Shown here piece by piece: positions 35,443 through 44,627 of a stretch of 64,000 bases of DNA (within the stretch, counting starts at the first letter, position 1; each line of letters opens with the position of its first letter). The position numbers and the translations under genes were made by a program. The notes under the pieces were generated by a model. That model saw only the letters and a list, made by a program, of their open reading frames with translations, did no database searches and was not told the DNA's origin. The stretch is taken from positions 62,001 to 126,000 of the forward strand of contig NZ_JAGTJJ010000009.1 of assembly GCF_028435365.1 (NCBI RefSeq), given 5' to 3'. This DNA is from Polyangium jinanense (lineage in GTDB: Bacteria > Myxococcota > Polyangia > Polyangiales > Polyangiaceae).

Positions 35443-36564
35443 GTGGCTCCGCTCCTGCTCACGGCCCGCTTTGCCGCGACGATCGCCTTCGCCGCGTCGC
35501 TGGTCGTGAGCCTCGCGAGCCCGCGCGGCGCTGCCGCCGCCGAGCCTGCGCCACATTTCATGGTCGTCGACCTGCACGTCGACGTCCCCTGGCAAGTCCA
35601 CGGCAAGGGCCGTTCGCCCAAGCTCACCGAAGGGCAAGCGCGCATCGAGGCGCTGCAAAAGGGCGGCTACGGCGGCGTCGTCCTGCCGATCTACATCTCC
35701 GACAAGATCAAGGGCGGCCCGAAGATCGACGACGCCGAGGCGATCTACCGCGCGGCCGTCTCGATCGTCGAAGCGAGCTCGATCTTCCTGCCCCTCCGCT
35801 CCCGCGTCGCCGAGCCCGATCGCATCACCACCTTCCTCGCGATCGAAGGCGCGGGCGCGTTCGCCGAGGACATCACCGCGATCGATCGTTTCATCGATCG
35901 TGGCGTCCGCCTGGTGAGCCTCGCGCACGCGAGGAACAACAAGCTCGCCTCGGCGGCGACCGGCGGCGGCGCGAACTACGGCCTGACCGACCTCGGCAAG
36001 CAGTTCGCCGCGCGCATCTACGAAAAAGGCGCGCTCGTCGACGTCTCGCACCTCTCCGACGCGGGCTTCCGGGATCTCGTCCCCATCGCCGAGGCGCACG
36101 GCGCGCCCATCGTCGCGACGCACTCGAACGCGCGCGCGCTCTGCGACGTCCCGCGCAACCTCACCGACGAACAGCTCCGCACGATCGGTCGTACGGGCGG
36201 CGTCGCGGGGCTGAACTTCCACTCGCTGTTCGTGAAGGCCGACGGCGCGGTCACACTCGCGGATGTCGTGGCCCAGGCCGAGCACATGATCGCCGTCGCA
36301 GGCATCGATCACGTCGCGATCGGCAGCGACTTCGACGGCGACATCAAGCCGGCCGAGGGCATGGAGGACGCCTCGCACCTGCCCGCGCTCGCCCGCGAGC
36401 TTTCCAAGCGTGGCCGCAAGGACGACGAGATCCTGAAGCTGTTTTCGCTGAACGCGCTGCGCGTGCTCGGCTGGCGTCCTTCTCCACCTCGGGGGCTCCG
36501 CTCGGCAGAGCCGAGCTCTGCCCCCGAACCCCCGCCGAAAACGAACGAGCCGAAGGCCCCGTGA
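35443..36564 (+). CDS. Secreted membrane dipeptidase (peptidase family M19)
   Basis: M19 enzymes are zinc dipeptidases that split dipeptides, including D-residue ones from peptidoglycan. The 373-residue protein has a signal peptide (start GTG 35443, hydrophobic core ending GAAAAEP), the metal site VDLHVDVPW, AIEGAGAF with the bridging Glu, LAHARNNKL, VDVSHLSDAGF and THSNARAL with zinc histidines, and GSDFDGD near the C-terminus. The last 25 residues, after VLGWRPSPPR, are encoded by a hairpin repeat and look appended. It follows the kinase gene by one base. Confidence 0.9.
   Translation: MAPLLLTARFAATIAFAASLVVSLASPRGAAAAEPAPHFMVVDLHVDVPWQVHGKGRSPKLTEGQARIEALQKGGYGGVVLPIYISDKIKGGPKIDDAEAIYRAAVSIVEASSIFLPLRSRVAEPDRITTFLAIEGAGAFAEDITAIDRFIDRGVRLVSLAHARNNKLASAATGGGANYGLTDLGKQFAARIYEKGALVDVSHLSDAGFRDLVPIAEAHGAPIVATHSNARALCDVPRNLTDEQLRTIGRTGGVAGLNFHSLFVKADGAVTLADVVAQAEHMIAVAGIDHVAIGSDFDGDIKPAEGMEDASHLPALARELSKRGRKDDEILKLFSLNALRVLGWRPSPPRGLRSAEPSSAPEPPPKTNEPKAP
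36490..36526 (+). repeat. Perfect two-step hairpin inside the dipeptidase 3' end
   Basis: Two stacked 7-bp helices pair 36490-36496 with 36520-36526 and 36500-36506 with 36510-36516, separated by a 3x3 internal loop (TCC/TCT) and capped by AGA. It encodes the odd tail of the dipeptidase and looks like a small repeat element that was captured by the reading frame. Confidence 0.85.
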
Positions 36565-36586
36565 CCGAGAGAAGAAAGGACCTTTC

Positions 36587-37135
36587 ATGACCACCGAGCT
36601 CGAGACCCGTTGCTTGAACACGTTCCCCGAGTGGCTGCGCACGCTCGCCGCCGACGCCCACGACGTCGCGCAGCTCCTCGCGTCGACGACGGCGCCCCTC
36701 TCGGCGCGACGCTACGTCGCGGCGGGGCTCAACTACCTGTTCAAGTCGCTCGACCTCATCCCCGATGGCATCGAGGATCTCGGCTACCTCGACGACGCGT
36801 TCGTCCTGCGCGTCGCGGCCTCGCTCGCGATCGACGAGAACCCGGCCGTGCGCGCCGAGGCGCCCGCGCTCCAAAGGCTCGCGACCGACAAGGCACTCAT
36901 CGTCGAGTTGCTCGGCAAGGACTACAATCGCCTCGAAAGGTACGTCCGCGACCTGACCCGCGGCGCCGCGCGTGGTCGCACGGTCGACGAGATCCTCGAG
37001 GACGACGGCACGCGGACGGCCTTCCTGAACGAGGTCGCGGGCTGGGCACAGAGCTACCAAGCGCCGAGCTTCTCCCGCGACGAGAAGAACATCGTCAAGC
37101 TCCAGTCCTTCCTCTCGGCGAAGCTGCCTGCCTGA
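36587..37135 (+). CDS. DUF1232 (YkvA-like) protein
   Basis: The 182-residue protein carries the DUF1232 signature VAAGLNYLFKSLDLIPDGIEDLGYLDDAFVL around residues 44-73, in which the conserved KSLDLIPD-x-x-x-xLGYLDD block is clear. The family is small, helical, often membrane-associated, function unknown. RBS GAAAGGA precedes ATG 36587. Its stop shares a base with the allantoinase start (TGATG), so it heads the purine-degradation operon, although no link to purines is known. Confidence 0.85.
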   Translation: MTTELETRCLNTFPEWLRTLAADAHDVAQLLASTTAPLSARRYVAAGLNYLFKSLDLIPDGIEDLGYLDDAFVLRVAASLAIDENPAVRAEAPALQRLATDKALIVELLGKDYNRLERYVRDLTRGAARGRTVDEILEDDGTRTAFLNEVAGWAQSYQAPSFSRDEKNIVKLQSFLSAKLPA

Positions 37136-38499
37136 TGACGAGCCACGATCCCGCCCCGTTCGACCTCGTGCTGAAGAGCCGCCGCGTCGTCTTGCCCGAC
37201 GGCGTGCGCGCAGCCGCGATCGCGATCGCCGGCGGCCGCATCGCCGCGGTGCTCGATCCCTCGGCCGTTCCACAGGGCGTGCGCACGATCGACGCGGGCG
37301 ACCGCGTGATCATGCCCGGCCTCGTGGACACGCACGCGCACGTCAACGAGCCGGGGCGCACCGAGTGGGAGGGCTTCGAAACGGCCACGCGCGCGTGCGC
37401 CGCGGGCGGCATCACCACGGTCGTCGACATGCCGCTGAACTCGATCCCCGTCACGACGACACGCGCGGCGCTGGACGAGAAGCGCCGCGCCTCCGCGGGG
37501 CGCACGTGGGTCGATCACGGCTTCTGGGGCGGCGTCGTGCCGGGCAACGAGCGCGAGCTCGAGCCGCTCGTCGAGGCCGGCGCGCTCGGCTTCAAGGCGT
37601 TCCTCGTGCACTCGGGCATCGACGACTTCCCGATGGCCGAAGAGGGCGACCTGCGCCGCGCGATGCCGATCCTCGCGCGCCTCGGCGTGCCCCTGCTCGT
37701 GCACGCGGAGCTCGAAGGCGAAGCGCCCGAGGCCGCAGGGGATCCGCGCAGCTACGCCACGTACCTCGCCTCGCGCCCGCCGGCGTGGGAGGAGCGCGCC
37801 GTGCGCCGGATGGTCGAGCTCTGCCGCACGTTCGGCGGCCCCGTGCACGTCGTGCACCTCTCGGCCGCAGGCGCGCTCGACGACGTGGCGAGCGCGCGCG
37901 CCGAGGGCTTGCCGTTCTCGATCGAGACGTGCCCGCACTACCTCCTGCTCGCCGCCGAGGAAGTCCCCGAAGGGCACACCGAGTACAAGTGCGCGCCGCC
38001 GATCCGCGAACGCGACAACCGCGAGCGGCTGTGGAAGGCGCTCGTCTCCGGCGCGATCGATCTCGTCGTCTCGGATCACTCGCCGTGCACGCCGCGGCTC
38101 AAACTGCCGGACGAAGGCGACTTCCTGCGCGCGTGGGGCGGGATCGCCTCGCTCCAGCTCGGTTTGTCGCTCATCTGGACCGAGGCCAGCCAGCGCGGCG
38201 CGACGCTCTCGGATCTCGCGCGGTGGATGTGCGAGGCGCCCGCGCGGCTCGCGGGCCTCTCGCACAAGAAGGGCCGCATCGCGCCCGGGCTCGACGCGGA
38301 TCTCGTCGTCTGGGATCCCGACGCCACGTTCGTCGTCGAGCCCTCGATCCTGCGTCATCGCCACAAGGTGACGCCCTACCTCGGGCGAACGCTGCGCGGC
38401 GAGGTGAAGATGACGATCCTTCGTGGTCAAACAGTGTACGAGGACGGCGTCGTCCGTGACGAGCCCCTCGGCGTCCCGCTCCTGGGGCGTGGTGCGTGA
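37135..38499 (+). CDS. allB: Allantoinase
   Basis: Allantoinase opens the hydantoin ring of allantoin to allantoate. The 454-residue amidohydrolase starts at ATG 37135, overlapping the upstream stop. Metal and catalytic features of the family are visible: GLVDTHAHVNEPGR near residue 62, the carbamylated Lys in GFKAFLVHSG near 155, LLVHAELEG, VHVVHLSAAG, ETCPHYLLL, and SDHSPCTP near 310. C-terminal KKGRIAPGLDADLVVWDP is typical. It is followed by allantoicase, which uses its product. Confidence 0.95.
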   Translation: MTSHDPAPFDLVLKSRRVVLPDGVRAAAIAIAGGRIAAVLDPSAVPQGVRTIDAGDRVIMPGLVDTHAHVNEPGRTEWEGFETATRACAAGGITTVVDMPLNSIPVTTTRAALDEKRRASAGRTWVDHGFWGGVVPGNERELEPLVEAGALGFKAFLVHSGIDDFPMAEEGDLRRAMPILARLGVPLLVHAELEGEAPEAAGDPRSYATYLASRPPAWEERAVRRMVELCRTFGGPVHVVHLSAAGALDDVASARAEGLPFSIETCPHYLLLAAEEVPEGHTEYKCAPPIRERDNRERLWKALVSGAIDLVVSDHSPCTPRLKLPDEGDFLRAWGGIASLQLGLSLIWTEASQRGATLSDLARWMCEAPARLAGLSHKKGRIAPGLDADLVVWDPDATFVVEPSILRHRHKVTPYLGRTLRGEVKMTILRGQTVYEDGVVRDEPLGVPLLGRGA

Positions 38500-38513
38500 A
38501 CGAAGAGGAAACG

Positions 38514-39509
38514 ATGGCTGATTTCGAGACGATGGTCGATCTCGCGTCGGAGCGCCTCGGCGGCGCGGCGATCTGGGCGACCGACGATTTCTTCGCGCCG
38601 AAGGAGAACCTGCTCAAGCCCGGCAAGGCCGTCTTCATCCCGGGCAAGTACACCGAGCAGGGCAAGTGGATGGACGGCTGGGAGTCGCGGCGCCGTCGCG
38701 TCGGCAGCGAGGACGCGTGCATCGTGCGCCTCGGCCTCGCAGGTCGCATCGCGGGCTTCGACGTCGACACGAGCCACTTCCTCGGCAACGCCCCGGCGCG
38801 CGTCTCCATCGAGGCGACGTCCGTGCCCGGCTACCGGCCGCTCGAAGCGCTGCTCGGGTCGGACGTCGCATGGACCGAGATCCTGCCGCCCTCCGCGGTC
38901 AAACCGGGCTCGCAGAACCTCTTCGTGATCACGGACGCGGGGACCTACTCCCACGTAAAACTCCGCATCTACCCCGACGGCGGCGTCGCGCGCCTGCGCG
39001 TCTACGGCACGGTGAAGCCCGACTGGGCCCTGCTCCTCTCCGAGCACCGCGTCCTCGATCTCGCAGCCGTCGAGCACGGCGGCGTGGTCATCGCCGCGAG
39101 CGACGAGTTCTTCTCGGATCGACGGAACCTCCTTTTGCCCGGCCCCTCGCGCGACATGGGCGACGGCTGGGAGAGCAAGAGGCGCCGCGGCCCGGGGCAC
39201 GACTGGGCGATCGTCCGCCTCGGCCGCGCAGGCACGCTCGTGCGCACGGACATCGACACGACGCACTTCAAGGGCAACTACCCCGAGAGCTGCTCGCTCG
39301 AAGGGTGTTTCCTCCGCGGAGAGGACTCGCCCGAGGCGCTCGAAGCAGCCGCGTGGAAGGAGCTCTTGCCGCGCACGAAGCTCGAAGCGCACACGCGGCA
39401 CGTCTTCTCGCTGCAGGCGAGCGAGCCCGTGAGCCACGTGCGCCTGCGCATCTTCCCCGACGGCGGCGTCGCACGGCTGCGGCTCTACGGCGCGCCGCTC
39501 ACCACGTGA
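38514..39509 (+). CDS. alc: Allantoicase
   Basis: Allantoicase hydrolyses allantoate to ureidoglycolate and urea. The 331-residue protein is built of two similar jelly-roll halves, each with DDFFAPKENLL / DEFFSDRRNLLLPG, a WESRRRR / WESKRRR block, a VDTSHFLGN / IDTTHFKGN metal-site motif and an IYPDGGVARLRVYG / IFPDGGVARLRLYG end. ATG 38514 was chosen because AGAGGA lies at good spacing; GTG 38496, overlapping the allantoinase stop, is the alternative. Confidence 0.95.
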   Translation: MADFETMVDLASERLGGAAIWATDDFFAPKENLLKPGKAVFIPGKYTEQGKWMDGWESRRRRVGSEDACIVRLGLAGRIAGFDVDTSHFLGNAPARVSIEATSVPGYRPLEALLGSDVAWTEILPPSAVKPGSQNLFVITDAGTYSHVKLRIYPDGGVARLRVYGTVKPDWALLLSEHRVLDLAAVEHGGVVIAASDEFFSDRRNLLLPGPSRDMGDGWESKRRRGPGHDWAIVRLGRAGTLVRTDIDTTHFKGNYPESCSLEGCFLRGEDSPEALEAAAWKELLPRTKLEAHTRHVFSLQASEPVSHVRLRIFPDGGVARLRLYGAPLTT

Positions 39510-39519
39510 GGACATCACC

Positions 39520-40020
39520 GTGGACGAGTGCCGCGCCTTGAACGACCTCGAAGGCGACGAAGCGCGCGTCGCGCTCACGCGCTGCTGCGGCAGCGCCCGC
39601 TGGGTCGATCGGATGCTCCACGAGCGGCCTTTCCAGAGCCGCGCCCACCTCCTCGAAGCGGCGTCGCGGCACTGGAACGCGCTCGACGTCGCCGACTGGG
39701 ACGAGGCCTTCTCGCACCATCCCCGCATCGGCGAGCCCTCCGCGGCCTCGAAGTCCACGGCTGCATGGGCCGCGAACGAGCAGGCCGGCGCCGCGCGATC
39801 GGCCGACGACGTGCGCGCCGCGATCGCCGAGGGAAACCGCGCCTACGAGGCGAAGTTCGGTCGCATCTACCTCGTCTGCGCCACGGGCAAGACGGGCGAG
39901 GAGCTGCTCGCGATCCTGCGCGCGCGGCTCGGCAACGACGCGGAGACCGAGCTCCGCGTCGCCGTGGGCGAACAAGAAAAGATCACTCGTCTTCGCCTGG
40001 AGAAGATCCTCTCGCCATGA
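39520..40020 (+). CDS. uraD: 2-oxo-4-hydroxy-4-carboxy-5-ureidoimidazoline (OHCU) decarboxylase
   Basis: UraD converts OHCU to S-allantoin after HIU hydrolysis. The 166-residue all-helical protein has the catalytic FSHHPRIGEP motif near residue 66 (His-Pro-Arg-Ile-Gly), then SAWAANEQAGA-like and the C-terminal NRAYEAKFGRIYLVCATGKT block, where the family has FGxxFI(L)xxxGK. Start GTG 39520 is preceded by GAGGA. Its stop overlaps the HIU-hydrolase start (ATGA). Confidence 0.95.
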   Translation: MDECRALNDLEGDEARVALTRCCGSARWVDRMLHERPFQSRAHLLEAASRHWNALDVADWDEAFSHHPRIGEPSAASKSTAAWAANEQAGAARSADDVRAAIAEGNRAYEAKFGRIYLVCATGKTGEELLAILRARLGNDAETELRVAVGEQEKITRLRLEKILSP

Positions 40021-40367
40021 GCACGAGCCCCATCACCACGCATGTCCTCGACACGAGCCGCGGCCGTCCCGCGGAGGGCGTCTCCATCGTGCTCGAGCGC
40101 CTCGAAGACAGCGGCGAATACGTCGTGCTCGGGCGCGGCAAGACGGACGCGGACGGCCGCTTGCGCGACCTCCTGCCGCCCGAGCCGCGCCCGAAGCCGG
40201 GCACGTATCGCATCACCTTCGATACGGGCGCCTACTACGCGGCGCAGGGCACGACAGGGTTTTACCCGACCGTCTCGATCACGTTCCTCCTCCGCGCGCC
40301 GGAGGAGCACCACCACGTGCCCCTTCTTTTGAACCCGTACGGTTTCTCGACCTACCGCGGGAGCTGA
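40017..40367 (+). CDS. uraH: 5-hydroxyisourate hydrolase (transthyretin-like)
   Basis: HIU hydrolase opens 5-hydroxyisourate, the product of urate oxidation, to OHCU. The 116-residue protein matches the family exactly: ITTHVLDTSRGRPAEGV at the N-terminus, GKTDADGRLRDLL in the middle and the C-terminal YRGS tetrapeptide that marks HIU hydrolases. It is coupled to OHCU decarboxylase by an ATGA overlap. Its substrate is made by the urate hydroxylase at 24.5 kb. Confidence 0.97.
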   Translation: MSTSPITTHVLDTSRGRPAEGVSIVLERLEDSGEYVVLGRGKTDADGRLRDLLPPEPRPKPGTYRITFDTGAYYAAQGTTGFYPTVSITFLLRAPEEHHHVPLLLNPYGFSTYRGS

Positions 40368-40378
40368 CCCACCCATCT

Positions 40379-40412
40379 CCCCTCTCCCGAGAGGGAGAGG
40401 GGCTGGGGGTGA
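40379..40412. terminator. Stem-loop between convergent genes
   Basis: A perfect 10-bp stem (40379-40388 with 40393-40402, loop GAGA) is followed by CTGGGGGTGAGG, the same edge sequence as the large inverted repeat at 28.3 kb. It lies between the HIU hydrolase and the convergent DUF6986 gene and may stop transcription from both sides. No T-run. Confidence 0.6.
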
Positions 40413-40426
40413 GGGACTCGTTCAGC

Positions 40427-41854
40427 TCAGCCCTTCCGCGCCGCGAGGATCTTCACGAACGAACGCGTCGCGAAGTCTGCCGAGCCGAGCCCGGTCATCT
40501 GCTCGGCTTCTGCCTCGGTCAGCGCTCCACAGGCGATCGCGCGGAGAAAATAGTTCAGGAGCCCCTGCCCCGTCGCGGCGTCGTCGAACACGTCGCCGAG
40601 CAAGGTCGCCTGCGCGGCCTTGTCGAGGAACGCCTTCAAGCGCGCGCCCGCGGCTTCGAGACCCTCCAGGAAAAACGCGTACACCGCGCCGTACCGCGCC
40701 GGGAGCTGCGCCGGGTGCAGATCCCATCCCTGGTAAAACCCGGTCACCAGCGAGTGCCGGATGTGATCGTGCGCGAGCCGCCACGCCCGATGCACCACCG
40801 CGCGGTTCTCCGCGAGCTCCGCCGCACCGAGCGTCCCTCCCTCCGTCGCGCGGTGGGGACCGATGGGCATCACGTTCGTCGCGCCGTCCGACAGGAGCAC
40901 GCCTGTCCCCGCGAGCGACACCTTCATCACGTGCTTCGCGAAATCACACGCTGGATGCGCCATGTGCTGGTGCGCCGCCGTGATGCTGCAACCGGCCGTG
41001 TAGTCGTACGTCCCGAAGTGCGCGCCCGTGCATCGCTCCTTCGCCAGCGCCATCAGGTGCGGCAGCGCGACGCGCCCGTCCGGCAGGAAGATCGACTGCG
41101 TCGTCTCCACCATCACCTCGAACAGGAGCGACTTCGGCGGGAGCACGAGCGCGGCTTCGAGCGATTCGAGCAGCGCCACGAGCGCCTCGACCTGCTCGGG
41201 CACCGTGATCTTCGGCAGCGTCACGACGAACCCCTCGGGCAAACGTCCGCCGAGTCGGGTCACGAGCGTCGTCACGAACAGATCGAGCGTCCGCACGCTG
41301 CGCCCGCGTAGCTCCTCGTTCAGTGGCTTGATGCGGATCCCGATGAACGGCGGCGCCGTCCCGCTCGTCACGGCCTCCGCGACCTGCTCCGCCGCCGCGA
41401 CGGCGTGCCCGTCTTCCTCGGCATCCGGGCGGTTTCCGTAGCCGTCCTCGAAGTCGATGCGGAAGTCCTCCACGGGCTCACGCGTGAGCTTCTCGAGCAC
41501 GCGCTCGTGCACGACGCGCGCGAGGTATCCCGGCGAGCCAGCAGGCGCATCCTTGAGCGCGGCCGGATCGTCGGGCAACGCGCTCGCGAACGAGAGGCCG
41601 AGCGCGCGGGCGAACGTCACGGGATCGGGCGCGTACGTGCGCATCACGTCGAGCGCGACCTCGCCGGATCGCTGACACGTGCGCGCCTTGAAGAGGTGCG
41701 CCCCGCCGTAGACCGTGTGCACCGGCTGCCTGCGCGAGGGCTCGCCGGGGAAGGCCTGGACAAAGTCGCGGTTCGCCTGGGCGAGCCGCGCGAGCGTGGC
41801 GTGGGGGAGGTTCTCCGAAGTCAGGGAGGTCTTCACGGCGCCATTGTGGAGCAC
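40427..41854 (-). CDS. DUF6986 aldolase-like protein
   Basis: This is a 475-residue protein of the DUF6986 family, related to HpcH/HpaI and citrate-lyase-beta TIM barrels. Visible are HTVYGGAHLFKA near residue 46, a FRIDFEDGYGNRP acidic stretch near 135, the strand end GIRIKPLNEE with a conserved Arg/Lys pair, and a LLFEVMVETTQSIF glutamate, plus GAHFGTYDYTAGCSIT. These resemble the metal/oxoacid site of class II aldolases and malate synthases. Start GTG 41854 is uncertain. It faces the allantoin operon, so a glyoxylate or ureidoglycolate substrate is plausible but not shown. Confidence 0.8.
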   Translation of the reverse strand: MLHNGAVKTSLTSENLPHATLARLAQANRDFVQAFPGEPSRRQPVHTVYGGAHLFKARTCQRSGEVALDVMRTYAPDPVTFARALGLSFASALPDDPAALKDAPAGSPGYLARVVHERVLEKLTREPVEDFRIDFEDGYGNRPDAEEDGHAVAAAEQVAEAVTSGTAPPFIGIRIKPLNEELRGRSVRTLDLFVTTLVTRLGGRLPEGFVVTLPKITVPEQVEALVALLESLEAALVLPPKSLLFEVMVETTQSIFLPDGRVALPHLMALAKERCTGAHFGTYDYTAGCSITAAHQHMAHPACDFAKHVMKVSLAGTGVLLSDGATNVMPIGPHRATEGGTLGAAELAENRAVVHRAWRLAHDHIRHSLVTGFYQGWDLHPAQLPARYGAVYAFFLEGLEAAGARLKAFLDKAAQATLLGDVFDDAATGQGLLNYFLRAIACGALTEAEAEQMTGLGSADFATRSFVKILAARKG

Positions 41855-41878
41855 TCCCCGGACGTACGGAAGCGCGAG

Positions 41879-44431
41879 CTACGAAGCGATCCGGCGCAGA
41901 GAGATCACGGGCTTGTTCGCGTCACGCGACTTGTCGAGATCGATCACGCCTTCGAGCGCCCATCCGCTGCTCTCGCCTTCCTCGTCGATGAGGACCTGGG
42001 AAAACTCCCAGATGAAAGGCCACTGCCGGATCTGCGTGTTCTCGGGGCTGCGCGCCTTCGGATCGGTGCGGATCTCCGCGAACTCTTCCCAGAACGGCGC
42101 GAGCGCGTCCTCGAAGCGCCGCGGCGTCCAGTCCTCTCCGCCGGCCTCCACGAGCTCCGTCGCCTCGACGTAGTCCTTCCGCGCGAGCGCGCGCACCAGC
42201 GCGAACACCTCGTTTCGGATGAGCGCCACGAACGCGCGCGTGTCGGTGGTGACGTCGAACTGCTCTTCCTTCGGCTCGGGTTTGCCCTCGACCACCGCCA
42301 TCACGCGGTCGGGGTTCTTCATCCGCTCCCACTCTTCGAGCAGCGAGCTGTCGACCTGCCGCACGATCGCGCCGAGGAAGATCTCCACGTCGTCGAGCTC
42401 GTCGGTCTTCTCGCGATCGGGCACGGTCTGCACGAGCGCCTTGTAGACGTCGGAGAGGTAGCGCAGGAGAAGCCCCTCGCTCCGCTGCAGCTCGTACTCC
42501 TTCACGTAGTCCGAGAACGACCAGAGCCCCTCGAACATCTCGCGCGCGATCGACTTCGGCCGGATGTTCTCGCGCGCGACCCAGGGGTGCTTCTTGGCGA
42601 ACTCGTTGAAGCTCTCGTAGATGAAGTCCGCGTTCGGCTTCGGGTACTCCATCTTGTCGAGCTCCGCGACGCGGTCCTCGAACTCCATCCCGGCGGCCTT
42701 GAGCTCGATCATCTTCTCGCGCTTCAGCTTGTCGAGCTGCTTCATCAAGAGGAGCTCGGGGTTCTCGAGGATGCTCTCGACCAGCGTGAGCACGTCGAGC
42801 GCGTACAGGTCGCTGTCGCGATCGAGCTGCTCCACCGTCTCCACGAGCCAGAGCCCGAGCGCGTGGTTGATGGTGAAGTCCTCCTGCAGGTCCGCGTTAA
42901 CGCGCACCTTTCGGCCCGTCTCGTCGCGCTCGGCGAGCGGCACGAGCTCGATCACGCCGCCGCGCACGAGCGAGCGGAACATCGAGAGCGCCGTCTTCTT
43001 GTGGATGCGCCGCTGCGCCGGGGTCTCGTGCACGTCGTTGAGGAGCGTCTTCATCGCCCGGCAGCCATCGCCCTCGCGCCCGAGCACGTTGAGCAGCATC
43101 CCGTGCGAGACCGAGAAGCGCGACACGAGCGGCTCGGGCTCGCCGGCGATGAGCCGGTCGAACGTCGATCGATCCCAGTGCACGTAGCCCTTCTCGGGCG
43201 GCTTCTTGCGCACGATGCGCTTCTTCTTCACGGGGTCGTTGCCCGCCTTCGCTTCGAGCCGGAGGTTCTCGATCGCGTGCTCGGGCGCCTGCGCGACCAC
43301 GGTGCCGCGATCGTCGAAGCCCTTTCGACCCGCGCGCCCCGCGATCTGCTGGAAGTCGCGCACGCTGAGGATCGCCGTCTTCTGGCCGTCGTACTTGCAG
43401 AGCTTGGTGAAGAGCACCGTGCGGATCGGGATGTTCACGCCCACGCCGAGCGTGTCCGTCCCGCAGATCACCTTGAGCAGCCCCTTCTGCGCGAGCTTCT
43501 CCACGAGCAGCCGGTACTTCGGCAAGAGCCCCGCGTGATGCAGCCCGATCCCGTGGCGCACGAAGCGGCTGAACTCCTTGCCGTAGGGGCTGTCGAGCCG
43601 CACGCCTTCGAGCGCCTTCGCGATCGCGCGCTTGTCGTCCTTCGACGCGTAGTCGAGGCTCATGAGGTTCTGCGCCTCCTCGGCCGCGGCGCGCTGCGTG
43701 AAGTTGACGATGTAGATCGGCGCGCGCCCCTTCTGGACGAGGTCGTGCACGGCCTCGTGCAGCGGCCTCTCGCTGTACTCGAAGTCGAGCGGGACGGGCC
43801 GCTCGCGCGAGCGCACGAGCGCGGTCTCCTTGCCGTTCAGCTTCGTGAGGATCTTGGCGAACGCGTCCGCGCCCCCGAGCGTCGCCGACATGAGCAGGTA
43901 CGTGGCCTGCGGCAGCGTGAGCAGCGGGACCTGCCACGCGACCCCGCGGTCGCGGTCCGCGTAGTAATGGAACTCGTCCATGATCACGTAATCGACATCC
44001 GCGCGCTCCCCCTCGCGCAGCGCGATGTTCGAGAGGATCTCCGCCGTGCAGCAGATGATCGGCGCGTCGCGGTTCACGGACGCGTCCCCCGTCATCATGC
44101 CGACGTTCTCCGGGCCGAAATCCCGGCAGAGCGCGAAGAACTTCTCACTGACGAGCGCCTTGATCGGGCACGTGTAGAACGACCGCTTCCCCTGCGACAT
44201 CGCAAGGAAGTGCATCGCCGTGGCCACGAGCGATTTCCCCGACCCCGTCGGAGTGTTGAGGATCACATTCTTGCCACCGACGATTTCGAGCAGCGCCTCT
44301 TCCTGGGCGGGGTAGAGCTCGAGCTCCTTCTCGGCGACGTAGTCGAGGAACCTGTCGAAGACGAGCGTCGGATCGACATCGTCCGGGGCGGGAAGACGGC
44401 TGGCCAGGGGCGTGGGCACGGCGAGCGTCAT
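41879..44431 (-). CDS. Ski2-like DEAD/DEAH-box helicase (DUF3516)
   Basis: The 850-residue protein is a superfamily 2 helicase of the Ski2/Mtr4-like type with a C-terminal DUF3516. Motifs: Walker [10 protein letters not shown] at 59-67, DEFH box ([11 protein letters not shown]) near 150, SATLGG near 185, and the second RecA domain with [24 protein letters not shown] and [10 protein letters not shown] (motif VI). RNA unwinding or RNA-quality control is suggested by the family; direct evidence in bacteria is limited. It diverges from the signalling-type gene at 44628. Confidence 0.93.
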   Translation of the reverse strand: MTLAVPTPLASRLPAPDDVDPTLVFDRFLDYVAEKELELYPAQEEALLEIVGGKNVILNTPTGSGKSLVATAMHFLAMSQGKRSFYTCPIKALVSEKFFALCRDFGPENVGMMTGDASVNRDAPIICCTAEILSNIALREGERADVDYVIMDEFHYYADRDRGVAWQVPLLTLPQATYLLMSATLGGADAFAKILTKLNGKETALVRSRERPVPLDFEYSERPLHEAVHDLVQKGRAPIYIVNFTQRAAAEEAQNLMSLDYASKDDKRAIAKALEGVRLDSPYGKEFSRFVRHGIGLHHAGLLPKYRLLVEKLAQKGLLKVICGTDTLGVGVNIPIRTVLFTKLCKYDGQKTAILSVRDFQQIAGRAGRKGFDDRGTVVAQAPEHAIENLRLEAKAGNDPVKKKRIVRKKPPEKGYVHWDRSTFDRLIAGEPEPLVSRFSVSHGMLLNVLGREGDGCRAMKTLLNDVHETPAQRRIHKKTALSMFRSLVRGGVIELVPLAERDETGRKVRVNADLQEDFTINHALGLWLVETVEQLDRDSDLYALDVLTLVESILENPELLLMKQLDKLKREKMIELKAAGMEFEDRVAELDKMEYPKPNADFIYESFNEFAKKHPWVARENIRPKSIAREMFEGLWSFSDYVKEYELQRSEGLLLRYLSDVYKALVQTVPDREKTDELDDVEIFLGAIVRQVDSSLLEEWERMKNPDRVMAVVEGKPEPKEEQFDVTTDTRAFVALIRNEVFALVRALARKDYVEATELVEAGGEDWTPRRFEDALAPFWEEFAEIRTDPKARSPENTQIRQWPFIWEFSQVLIDEEGESSGWALEGVIDLDKSRDANKPVISLRRIAS

Positions 44432-44627
44432 GCCATAAAAGAGCTCTGAGGGCTTGCGTCGGAGATCGCCCTTGGCGTCAGGGGGTCGCTTGAGCTACCC
44501 CCGTCAAGGTGCGCGACGGCCAGACGAGCGACGTGAACGAACGATCGGAAGGTGGCGCTGACGCGGCGATCCGAGGCATCATGGTCCGGCGGAGCACTTG
44601 GATCGTGAAAGGCCCGGGAGGGAGCGC

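Noticed and set aside
41405..44449. Plus-strand frame of about 1000 codons opposite the helicase
   Set aside because: His/Arg/Leu-rich antisense composition; the minus strand carries all helicase motifs.
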